From contig JAHHHM010000004.1 in NCBI GenBank assembly GCA_019359355.1, forward strand, positions 1 through 64,000: a DNA stretch of 64,000 nucleotides, written 5' to 3'. A program made the position numbers and the translations under genes. Below are positions 56,870 to 64,000 of the stretch, one piece after another. This DNA is from Microcoleus vaginatus WJT46-NPBG5. GTDB taxonomy: Bacteria; Cyanobacteriota; Cyanobacteriia; Cyanobacteriales; Oscillatoriaceae. Below the pieces are notes generated by a model, which saw nothing but the letters and a program-made list of their open reading frames with translations, made no database searches and was not told where the DNA came from. Numbering within the stretch: the first letter of the stretch is position 1; the number at the start of each line of letters is the position of its first letter.

Positions 56870-57868
56870 TTATGAAACTTTGCCAACAAAGTTTGATAGC
56901 CAATTGAGTAAATTCAATTCGTTTAAAATAATTTGTCGCGCTTCCGCAATGGCATCTCTCGCTGCATACCAGTAATCTGGGGTGGAGGTAATTTCTTTAA
57001 TAAATTCTAATCCTTTTTCATCAAGGCTGGGTAGGCGGATAAAACTTCCTGGTGGTAGTAGTTTATCAGCAGCCGGCCCTCCATAATAAATTGGCAAGCA
57101 CCAAGCTAGCAGCGCATCCCAAAGTTTTTCGGTAACATACCAATCGTTGTCAGCATAGTTTTCAATGGCTAAATTGTAGTAGTAGGGTGCCATCGCGTGC
57201 CATTTATTGCTTAATGCCCCATAATTCTTTGCCCAATCTGGTAAATTACGCCCGTAAAGATCGAAATTTAAACCTTGTTCTTGCAACATTTTTAAGAAAT
57301 CTAAACGCCGCAGATGGTTGGCGCTGCGATCAATTCCAGAAGTAACCCAAGAGCAAGATTTTAGTTTTTCAGGGGAACCCATTTCACTAAGTTCTCGAAA
57401 AGAGTTGCCGATATACCAAATTGCCGGCATATAATCGGGTGCCGGCGCTAAATCATCTGGAGAAGAAACATAACCACAATATTTTTTTGATGCTTCATAA
57501 TTTTCTTGATAAACTGCTGCATATTCTTGTAAAGGTGGCTCTCGAAGTAAAGAAATGATACGCTCTTTGGGAACTCCTCGAAATTGAGAAATAATTTCTT
57601 GTTCTGGATTGGAAGCCGGCTGCCACAAGCGCGTTACCTGAGACTTTAAATGCCCCTTCCAAGTTTTCTTTCTTAGACGCGGAAATTCAAACTGATAGAG
57701 CAGTAAAAAATCGGGTTCTGGAGCATTTGCTAACATTTGAATGTTGCCCCACTTGCCAAAGCTATGGGGGGTTTGATGCCACAACCAATCACTCTGGCTA
57801 GCTGCCAGTGGCTTGTTGGTAAACATCGCTGGATAGCTTGTTACCATGCCGACAACTTTTGGGGTCAT
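56870..57868 (-). CDS. GT10 (fucosyltransferase-family) glycosyltransferase
   Basis: 332 residues. The C-terminal half contains the GT10 signature: YYYNLAIENYADNDWYVTEKLWDALLAWC, then PIYYGGPAADKLLPPGSFIRL. The central WVTSGIDRSANHLRRLDFLKML is consistent. Known members transfer fucose, or related sugars in bacterial glycans, from GDP-fucose; the donor here is inferred from family only. It faces the ABC exporter convergently, so it belongs to the glycan block but not to its operon. Confidence 0.85.
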   Translation of the reverse strand: MTPKVVGMVTSYPAMFTNKPLAASQSDWLWHQTPHSFGKWGNIQMLANAPEPDFLLLYQFEFPRLRKKTWKGHLKSQVTRLWQPASNPEQEIISQFRGVPKERIISLLREPPLQEYAAVYQENYEASKKYCGYVSSPDDLAPAPDYMPAIWYIGNSFRELSEMGSPEKLKSCSWVTSGIDRSANHLRRLDFLKMLQEQGLNFDLYGRNLPDWAKNYGALSNKWHAMAPYYYNLAIENYADNDWYVTEKLWDALLAWCLPIYYGGPAADKLLPPGSFIRLPSLDEKGLEFIKEITSTPDYWYAARDAIAEARQIILNELNLLNWLSNFVGKVS

Positions 57869-58132
57869 ATTGATTTTAGGTTTTAAATTTTACGGGTAGT
57901 AATAAAGTTAAAATACTATAACTTTTGCAAAAGTGGATGTTTTTACTGCCCCTATAGAAAAATTAGATTTATCTACATTTTAGGCAGGGGATCTTATCTG
58001 TTTAAATAAGTAGGTTATTCTGAGCCAAATCTTGTATTTTTAAATTTTACTTTACAAGTTGGCCCAGAATCACATTAGCGCGGTCAATGAGCAGTGTTCA
58101 AAAACCAATAATATTAGGCACTGACTTCTTTT

Positions 58133-58504
58133 TTAGTTGATAGAATCTAAGTCCAACGCTTGTGAGCCACCGCGATCAAGCTGAACCAAAAGTTTGCCAA
58201 GCTGATACCAAATTAGCCAACTACTAAGGACAGTGAGGGGCAAAGAGATGACATAGGATAGGGGAAAGGGAAAGCCAAAAATTTCTAAGCCAGCAGCGAG
58301 GAAAACACAGACACCGGCACCAATTCCTAGAAAAGGAACAAAAAGTTGAGTTCCTTGCAAATTCATTAAAGTGCGGGTGGAGCGGTTCTTCGCCCACTCG
58401 CGCACCAATTGTTTGAGGGTTGTGTCAAATGCTGAGCCGCAAGCCATGCCGACTAGCAAACCTGCCACGAGTAAAAAATATGGGGGTTCGGAATAGTAAT
58501 ACAC
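58133..58504 (-). CDS. Small membrane protein
   Basis: 123 residues from GTG 58504, selected because AAGGAG lies six bases upstream; the frame stays open 26 codons further, but that part is made of an ATCCCCAAATCCC-type repeat (58530-58565). Three hydrophobic helices (about 9-28, 55-80, 90-112). The middle loop is basic. No family recognised. It follows the UbiB-like kinase gene with 89 bases between, in the same direction, so it may be co-transcribed. Confidence 0.65.
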   Translation of the reverse strand: MYYYSEPPYFLLVAGLLVGMACGSAFDTTLKQLVREWAKNRSTRTLMNLQGTQLFVPFLGIGAGVCVFLAAGLEIFGFPFPLSYVISLPLTVLSSWLIWYQLGKLLVQLDRGGSQALDLDSIN

Positions 58505-58529
58505 AAACAACTCCTTGGGTGGGGAATTA

Positions 58530-58566
58530 GAAATTGGGCTGGGATTTGGGGATTTGGGATTTGTCC
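58530..58566. repeat. GGGGATTTG-type short tandem repeat
   Basis: Repeated GGGATTTGGGGATTTGGGATTTG units on the plus strand between the small membrane protein and the UbiB-like kinase gene. This is another STRR, and it artificially lengthens the open frame of the membrane protein. Confidence 0.6.
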
Positions 58567-58592
58567 CGCTTCCCCCCTCCAACTGCCTTTAA

Positions 58593-60320
58593 TTAGAATA
58601 GGGGCTTTTGGGATCGCCAGCTTTGAAATGCAGGAATCTTGGAAGCCGCACCCTCTGTAGAGAATTCCGCCAAAGCACCCAGCGCGGCGTTTAAGAGGCG
58701 ATTGGGCTGCAAATCCTCTTTAACAAGGTTCCAAATCCGTTGCACTTCTTCGGTGTGGAGGCGGTTATCTTCTGTGAGGGCAAGCAGCAGTTGCCGGCGC
58801 AAAAAATTACCTTCATCGGAGAGAAGATACTGCAATCCCAACTGAGCGGTGGGTAGCAGATCAAAGCTTTTATCTCCTCGCGCAATTTCAATTAAGTTTT
58901 CTAGCCGCTCCCACTGGAGTTTGCCATCTTTAAACAGCACTTCAATTAACCGGCGGCGAAGTTCAGGAGATTCGCCCGTAAGCAGACGCCGCGCCACGTA
59001 GGGATAGGCAACTTCTACAATTTTGAAATCGGGATTGAGGGTGAGTGCTAACCCTTCTTGTGTCACGAGGGAGCGAATAATTAAGGCAAATTTTGCCGGC
59101 ACTCGGAAGGGATAATCAAACATCAACTCCGAGAAGCGATCAGTAATGGTTTTGAAGTTGAAATTCCCCACACTTTCGCCGATAATATCGCCCAAAACTG
59201 ATTCTAAAGCCGGCACGATTGGCATAATATCAGTGCTGGGCGTTAAAAAGCCTAACTTGACAAAATCTTCAGCTAATGAAACGTAGTTTTGGTCAATCAG
59301 ATGCACCACTGAATCCACAAGGGTTTCTTTGGTGCTTTGCTCTAGCTGATCCATCATGCCGAAGTCGATGTAAGCCATTCGGCCATCTGCCAAGGCAAAT
59401 AAGTTACCTGGATGCGGGTCAGCGTGGAAAAATCCGTGTTCTAATAGCTGTTGCAAGCCGGCTTCCACACCTGTGCGAATTAAAGCATCGGTGTTGAGAC
59501 CGGCTGCTTGAATTTGTTGAGTGTCTGTCAGTTTAAAGCCGTTAATCCACTCAAGTGTTAAGACGTGCTGGGTGCTGTAGCGCCAGTAAATCGCTGGAAC
59601 TTTGACACTTGGGTTATTGTAAAAATTACTTGCGAATTGTTCGGCGTTACGCCCTTCGTTCAGATAATCGATCTCTTCAAAAAGCTTGATGCCAAATTCA
59701 TCAACAATTAAGGTGAGGTCGTGCCCTAAATTGAGAGGTAGCCAAGGCGCAAGCCAGCCGGCAGCCCAACGCATTAAATAAAGGTCAAGGGTCAGTGTTG
59801 GTTTTAAATTTGGGCGCTGCACCTTCACCGCAACTTCTTCGCCGGTGTGGAGGCGTCCGCGATAAACTTGACCCAAGCTAGCCGCAGCAACTGGATTGTC
59901 GGACAATTGGCTAAAGCATTCCTCGACTGAACGATCAAGTTCTGTCTCAAGAATGCGTAAAGCAATTTTATTGGGAAATGGCGGCAACTGATCCTGTAGC
60001 TTGATCAGTTCTTCTAAAAAGTCTTTGTGGATAAGGTCGGGTCGGGTAGAAAGGGCTTGACCGACTTTAATGAATGTTGGCCCCAGATCGGTAAGTATAT
60101 GCCGCAGCTGTTCTGCTCTTTGCGACTTGTTTTCTGCGCTTTGGTTCAGCCATCGATCCCACAGCAAACCTAGGACAAAGCCGGCAAAGAACCAGATGAT
60201 TTTAATAGCACGCCAGATGACTAGCCAGGGACGGAAGCGATAATAGTTGTCAATCGCTTTCGGATCGTAGCGCCGCAGCGGCGCTAGACCTCGCGCCACC
60301 TCGATTTTGTGCTGACCCAC
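58593..60320 (-). CDS. ABC1/UbiB-family (AarF) protein kinase-like protein
   Basis: 575 residues. The family-specific KxGQ motif appears in FIKVGQALSTRPDL, then the Ala-rich loop PVAAASLGQVYRG and VAVKVQRP (ATP lysine). The catalytic loop is HGFFHADPHPGN and the metal site IDFGMMD. C-terminal helices follow. These atypical kinases are linked to quinone or isoprenoid lipid metabolism; cyanobacteria carry several copies. One hydrophobic stretch near residue 35-55 may anchor it to membrane. Confidence 0.92.
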   Translation of the reverse strand: MGQHKIEVARGLAPLRRYDPKAIDNYYRFRPWLVIWRAIKIIWFFAGFVLGLLWDRWLNQSAENKSQRAEQLRHILTDLGPTFIKVGQALSTRPDLIHKDFLEELIKLQDQLPPFPNKIALRILETELDRSVEECFSQLSDNPVAAASLGQVYRGRLHTGEEVAVKVQRPNLKPTLTLDLYLMRWAAGWLAPWLPLNLGHDLTLIVDEFGIKLFEEIDYLNEGRNAEQFASNFYNNPSVKVPAIYWRYSTQHVLTLEWINGFKLTDTQQIQAAGLNTDALIRTGVEAGLQQLLEHGFFHADPHPGNLFALADGRMAYIDFGMMDQLEQSTKETLVDSVVHLIDQNYVSLAEDFVKLGFLTPSTDIMPIVPALESVLGDIIGESVGNFNFKTITDRFSELMFDYPFRVPAKFALIIRSLVTQEGLALTLNPDFKIVEVAYPYVARRLLTGESPELRRRLIEVLFKDGKLQWERLENLIEIARGDKSFDLLPTAQLGLQYLLSDEGNFLRRQLLLALTEDNRLHTEEVQRIWNLVKEDLQPNRLLNAALGALAEFSTEGAASKIPAFQSWRSQKPLF

Positions 60321-60810
60321 GCTTTTATTTGCCTCTTCAACTCAGAAACTAACAATGTGAAAGTTGACGATCTTAACCCCTATTTGGGTGAGCGCCACTT
60401 AGTCTCGCTTCTTGCCCTTAAAGATTGACCGACGAGCCGACTCTAAGGACTGTTTATAGATTGGTCATTTAGCTGACCGATCTAACGATTGAGCTAAATT
60501 TTTATCTTTTTCTTAACTATAGTATATAAAAGTACAAGTAAATTTTTTTAGAGGGTAGAAGCTAGAGGGGTAGGGACGCAATGCCTTGCGCCCGGAAAGA
60601 GAAGCCCCAATCAGGATAGATGTTGGCCCGGTTTGGATCAGCTTTGAGCCGGTAGAGATTCAGCGCCGGCTACAGAATCGGTTGATCCCCTCAAAAACGC
60701 TATGTAGCATTTCTCAATTGCATGAAAGACTCGGAAAGTCAGAAAAACCTTGGGGGGAAGCCCCCTAAATCCCATCCAAGTGGGGTTATCTGGTGCGCGT
60801 CAAGATCCTA
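60321..60810. other. Intergenic region with dispersed palindromes
   Basis: About 490 bases. GGGACGCAATGCCTTGCGCCC (60573-60593) is an imperfect palindrome found scattered in many cyanobacterial genomes. TTGGGGGGAAGCCCCCTAAATCCC (60750-60773) is a second hairpin followed by the CCTAAATCCC repeat unit. No gene is recognised. Confidence 0.5.
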
Positions 60811-61158
60811 ATGATTAAACACATTAAGTTAATGCCTGATTTTGGCGGCTGGCCACTGTGGGAATATGAAGATAGGGATTTAGTTGATAATCTTCATCCA
60901 TCAGAGTTACCACTGAACGAGGAGACGGTTAAACGGTTACTACAGTGGCAACAAACTTATGAGGGGATTATGAATTGGGATGATCCTCATTCAGCCGGCT
61001 TTGCAAGTGAAACAGATCGGATTGCTTTTGAAGAAGAGGGAATTAGGTTGTGGCAGCAACTTCAAAAAGAACTTGGCAATGATTGGGAAGTTTGCTACTT
61101 CAGTGAGTTGCAGGGAAATTTCTTAAAAACTCCCACAGAGTTATTGAGCCGGCAGTAA
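60811..61158 (+). CDS. Conserved small cyanobacterial protein
   Basis: 115 residues from ATG 60811; an upstream GTG at 60793 is possible and adds six residues. The N-terminus MIKHIKLMPDFGGWPLWEYE, the motif LPLNEETVKRLLQWQQTYEGIMNWDDPHSAG and a helical C-terminus give a soluble acidic protein. Small proteins with this LMPD..G.PLW start and N-W-D-D-P motif recur in cyanobacteria, often scattered. Function unknown; no toxin or phage context. Confidence 0.7.
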   Translation: MIKHIKLMPDFGGWPLWEYEDRDLVDNLHPSELPLNEETVKRLLQWQQTYEGIMNWDDPHSAGFASETDRIAFEEEGIRLWQQLQKELGNDWEVCYFSELQGNFLKTPTELLSRQ

Positions 61159-61504
61159 AGATAAAATCGGCTTGTATTGTCTTCTACTAATAACTCTAGC
61201 TCACATTTTCCGATTAAGAATGCAGACGCATTGTGTTCCTAGACCGACTTTAGGTAAACCGGCGAGACAGCTAAACTTTTCAGGAAGTGCCAAATACCCG
61301 TTTTAATTTTAATAAAATCTCGCTCCAAATTAGCAAGAGGCCGGCGTTCAAAAGCCTAGAGAATTCACTTCAGCGCTTGCGGTAAATTTGGATAATAACT
61401 TCACCTTACTCTTCAGGAGAAGCATTATGACGAGTGGTAACGGCTTCCTGTAACAGCCTATTGAATTCCTTACAGCGCTCACCGGCACGTTCGTTTAAAA
61501 CTGC
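61159..61504. other. Intergenic region
   Basis: About 345 bases between convergent genes. No gene, terminator or RNA structure can be supported. Confidence 0.4.
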
Positions 61505-62014
61505 TTAACTCGCACTAGCTCTTTGGGCACTTGCCATCAGTTTTGGCGGCAAATCTAGCGTTTGCATAATGATAGAGATGTAAGGTTCTATCAACTGATA
61601 TGCTTGCGCCGGCAAATATTCGTTCAGTGTTTCTTGAAGGCAGCGATAAGCCACTACACAAGCTCCGTTTTGGCGATAAGCTGTGAGAATATTTGCCTGC
61701 CAAAATAGCAAACTTTCTTTAAAAAACCGCTCGTCATCTCGCAGCACGGCAAGGGCGATATAGCGCATCACTTCGCTCATATCATACTGACACCGGCTCC
61801 CGTGCTTACGCATCACTTCTGGCTCAAGAGACATAAATTTTCTTAGCGCCAGATTTACCAATTTATCTGCCCGCTCTCGTATAATGTCATACGTTTTTAA
61901 CCGCACCGAAAAAGTTTTTAGATAGCGCTGCATCGGCTGAAGTTCTGTCCTCGTTAGATAGCGCCCTTCACTTTCATTCGCTAACTCTTCAAGCGTGGAG
62001 TTAATTGTACGCAT
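61505..62014 (-). CDS. Phycobilisome-like (globin-fold) orphan protein
   Basis: 169 residues, the length of allophycocyanin-type subunits. GRYLTRTELQPMQRYLKTFSVRLKTYDIIRERADKLV matches helices A-B of phycobiliproteins. GSRCQYDMSEVMRYIALAVLRDD aligns with their C-x-R-D...R-Y-x-x-Y-A motif and keeps the Cys and Asp of the chromophore site, although Arg is Tyr. The rest is all helical. It may bind a bilin or be a stress/regulatory homologue; it is not part of a phycobilisome operon here. Confidence 0.55.
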   Translation of the reverse strand: MRTINSTLEELANESEGRYLTRTELQPMQRYLKTFSVRLKTYDIIRERADKLVNLALRKFMSLEPEVMRKHGSRCQYDMSEVMRYIALAVLRDDERFFKESLLFWQANILTAYRQNGACVVAYRCLQETLNEYLPAQAYQLIEPYISIIMQTLDLPPKLMASAQRASAS

Positions 62015-62255
62015 TTTATTAAAATTTCAGTAATTCCCATTCATAGTTTGGGCTAAACGGGAAAGTCTGACAAGTCATTGATGTAATTTGTAACATCAAA
62101 CGCAACACAAGCATGAAGTTTTATCAAGATTTATATGAATAAGTTAAACAAAAAGACGCTTTGAAGTGAGATCATTTTCTCTATAGGGGTTCTAACCGGC
62201 CGCATCTGAATAAAATCAGGAAACAAAGGTTCCCCAAACCCAAGTCCCAGGGATA

Positions 62256-64000
62256 TCAGCCTAATCTTGCGCCTTCTACCTCTAAGCAGTATAAATAATA
62301 GCCTTGGCCATTAAGATGCGTGGCAATGGCTAACCCGTTTGCGCCCCAACCGGCAATTGCCAAGGGTGTCTTCGTTCCCTTCAACGTTCCCACGCGCCGC
62401 CCTTGGAGATCGAGAAACAAAATTTCACCTTGAGCATTTGCTATAACGCACCCGCCTTGAACCGCCGCCCAGCACACCGGCACAGTTTCTAAGGGAATGC
62501 GCGTCACTTGCAAAGGGTGCAGCCGAATTCGCAACACAGTCGGTTTTGGTGTTTGCTCAATCCCAAACAACGTGTAAGGTTCGTCGGTGAGCGTCCAAGG
62601 GCGACCGTAAGAATTTTCTTTGCAAACCACCGGCAGCGAGAGCAAACCTAACTGTGTGCCGCGACGCGTGTAAACTCTAAACAGCGTTTGATTTTTTTTC
62701 AAGTCTTGCCATACAGCTAGCAGATGCCGCCGGTCGAGAAACATGATTTCTGGCAAAGTTTCCTCACCCAAAGCCAGCATCCTCACTGGCAACTGTGGCG
62801 GTTCGTCGGATTTGGCGCTTCGCAACGCTGCCAGGGAGTAAAATCGCAACTGCCCCCCCATTGCGACTGCCAACCACCGGCTATCGGGATCAATCGCAGC
62901 TTTGTAGGCAGATGAGGCACCGGCATTGTCGCCCAAGTTTTCCTGATCCGGCATCCCCACATTTAAGAGAGATCGCGGCTGCCACTCATCGGCACCCAAC
63001 CAGTAAAGTTGTTGGGGAGTATGAATTAAGCAGCCTTGGGATTGGGGCTGCAATTGGGTGACAGGAGCGGGTAAGCTGACTTTAATCAGTGGTTGGCGGT
63101 TTGCCGGCCAGATCCGCACTTCTGCCGCCAGCGCCCCGTAAACAAAGGTTTCTGATGAGGCTAAGCAGGTTAAAGGTGCCGGTAAAACCGCTCGATTCGC
63201 TCCGGGCAATGGCTTAATAATGACCGATTCCGGCACGTTGTCTAAAGGCAGCCGACGATCTTTAAATTCTTTAACGCGGGGATCTTCCATCGCCTGCCGC
63301 AAGGCTTTAGCCATTTCAGCGGCTGTGGTAAACCGGCGGGCGGGCAGTTTTTCCAAAGACTGTTTCACAATTGCCTGTAGCGCTTGGGGAATGGTTACCG
63401 GCAACTCTAAGCGTTGATTCATGTGCGCCCACATCAGCTTGCCTGGATAGCCAGTAAATGGACGCTGCCCGATTAAAAGTTCAAATAGTAAAATTCCCAC
63501 CGCATAGACATCTGATGCCGGCGAATAAAGGCCGTAAAATCGTTCGGGTGCCATGTATGCCGGTGAACCCATCGAGGCATCTGGGGAAGGCACACCGCGA
63601 CTGTCTGACTTTGCCTCGCGCACTCGCTGGGCGATGCCAAAGTCAGACAGTCGCGGCAACCAGCCGGCATTGCCCAAGTTTAAAAGTATATTTTCCGGTT
63701 TAATATCGCAGTGAATAATCCCTCGCTGATGGGTGTAATCTAATCCCGCTAAAATACCAATTGTTAGACGCAAACCTTCTGCTAAGTTTAGGGCGCTGTC
63801 TTGTTCGAGTAAACTGCGGAGTGTTCCTCCCTCGCAGTAGTCCATTACCAAATACCGGCCTGTTGCCGTGTGTTCTAAGGCTTGGCAAGCAACAATATTG
63901 GGATGTCGCAGGGTGAGCAGCGATCCGAGTTCTTGTAAAAATTTATGAGTGGGTGAGCGTTGGTGGCTGAGTTCTTTGAGGGCAACTAACTGGCCGGTTG
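62256..64000 (-). CDS. Ser/Thr protein kinase with beta-propeller-like C-terminus (5' end outside window)
   Basis: 581 codons are visible, open to the window edge. The first visible residues TGQLVALKELS include the ATP-binding Lys, so only the first 40 or so residues are missing. Catalytic loop GIIHCDIKPENILL (HCD instead of HRD), DFGIAQ and GSPAYMAPE are present. The kinase domain ends near 62256+1160. The C-terminal 320 residues show repeating beta strands (VRIWPANRQP, YWLGADEWQP, RWLAVAMGGQLRFYS, GEILFLDLQGRRVG) suggestive of a WD-like propeller that may sense or scaffold. No membrane helix between. Confidence 0.88.
   Translation of the reverse strand, partial: TGQLVALKELSHQRSPTHKFLQELGSLLTLRHPNIVACQALEHTATGRYLVMDYCEGGTLRSLLEQDSALNLAEGLRLTIGILAGLDYTHQRGIIHCDIKPENILLNLGNAGWLPRLSDFGIAQRVREAKSDSRGVPSPDASMGSPAYMAPERFYGLYSPASDVYAVGILLFELLIGQRPFTGYPGKLMWAHMNQRLELPVTIPQALQAIVKQSLEKLPARRFTTAAEMAKALRQAMEDPRVKEFKDRRLPLDNVPESVIIKPLPGANRAVLPAPLTCLASSETFVYGALAAEVRIWPANRQPLIKVSLPAPVTQLQPQSQGCLIHTPQQLYWLGADEWQPRSLLNVGMPDQENLGDNAGASSAYKAAIDPDSRWLAVAMGGQLRFYSLAALRSAKSDEPPQLPVRMLALGEETLPEIMFLDRRHLLAVWQDLKKNQTLFRVYTRRGTQLGLLSLPVVCKENSYGRPWTLTDEPYTLFGIEQTPKPTVLRIRLHPLQVTRIPLETVPVCWAAVQGGCVIANAQGEILFLDLQGRRVGTLKGTKTPLAIAGWGANGLAIATHLNGQGYYLYCLEVEGARLG

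Overview
This window is chromosomal DNA of a cyanobacterium, most likely a filamentous, non-marine one. Pointers are a GH57 glycogen-branching enzyme, an intein-split DnaB helicase, a phycobilisome-like orphan protein, TPR-CHAT and caspase-like proteins, Hanks-type kinases with large C-terminal extensions, two copies of a 67-residue small protein, short tandem heptamer-type repeats, and a strikingly frequent GCCGGC palindrome. The assignment rests on gene content and style; no rRNA or tRNA gene was seen.

Layout. 0.3-15.8 kb holds signalling and housekeeping genes: GH57 branching enzyme, an EcsC-like protein, a TPR-CHAT protein next to a Tat-exported caspase-family protein, a voltage-gated K+ channel, a kinase-VIT-vWA fusion ending in a PEP-CTERM-like tail, and a pentapeptide-repeat protein. 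15.8-37.5 kb is an accessory, decaying region. It contains the wrecks of type I restriction genes (hsdM cut off by an IS701-type element; hsdR with two stop codons and carrying an IS630 element that itself carries a second IS630 element, with an IS1 relic at its far end), three tyrosine-recombinase relics, a 182-bp MITE, a TTA-flanked 691-bp element with an unknown ORF, and an IS630 relic. Between these lie apparently intact cargo genes: a GT39-type glycosyltransferase, SMI1/KNR4 protein, small secreted proteins, an enterobacterial-type ilvD, an ABC exporter and a TPR protein.

37.6-51.6 kb returns to core genes: chrA, UDP-glucose dehydrogenase and UDP-xylose synthase (UDP-Glc to UDP-GlcA to UDP-Xyl), lepA, a ribbon-helix-helix protein, a GAF histidine kinase, an FKBP rotamase, intein-containing dnaB, rplI and gloB. 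52-58 kb is a glycan block of two GT4-type glycosyltransferases, an ABC exporter and a GT10 fucosyltransferase-like protein; the nucleotide-sugar genes at 39-41 kb could feed it. 58-64 kb has a small membrane protein, an ABC1/UbiB kinase, a conserved small protein, the phycobilisome-like protein and a Ser/Thr kinase running off the window.

Most notable observations: the ABC exporter at 54.7 kb ends in a HisKA-like segment whose phospho-accepting His is Tyr, and this segment closely resembles the HisKA of the histidine kinase at 44.8 kb; the kinase-VIT-vWA-PEP-CTERM fusion; the caspase/CHAT/K+ channel/kinase neighbourhood; and the nested IS630 pair, where both copies carry the same TTT-A7-C frameshift site at the orfA/orfB junction.
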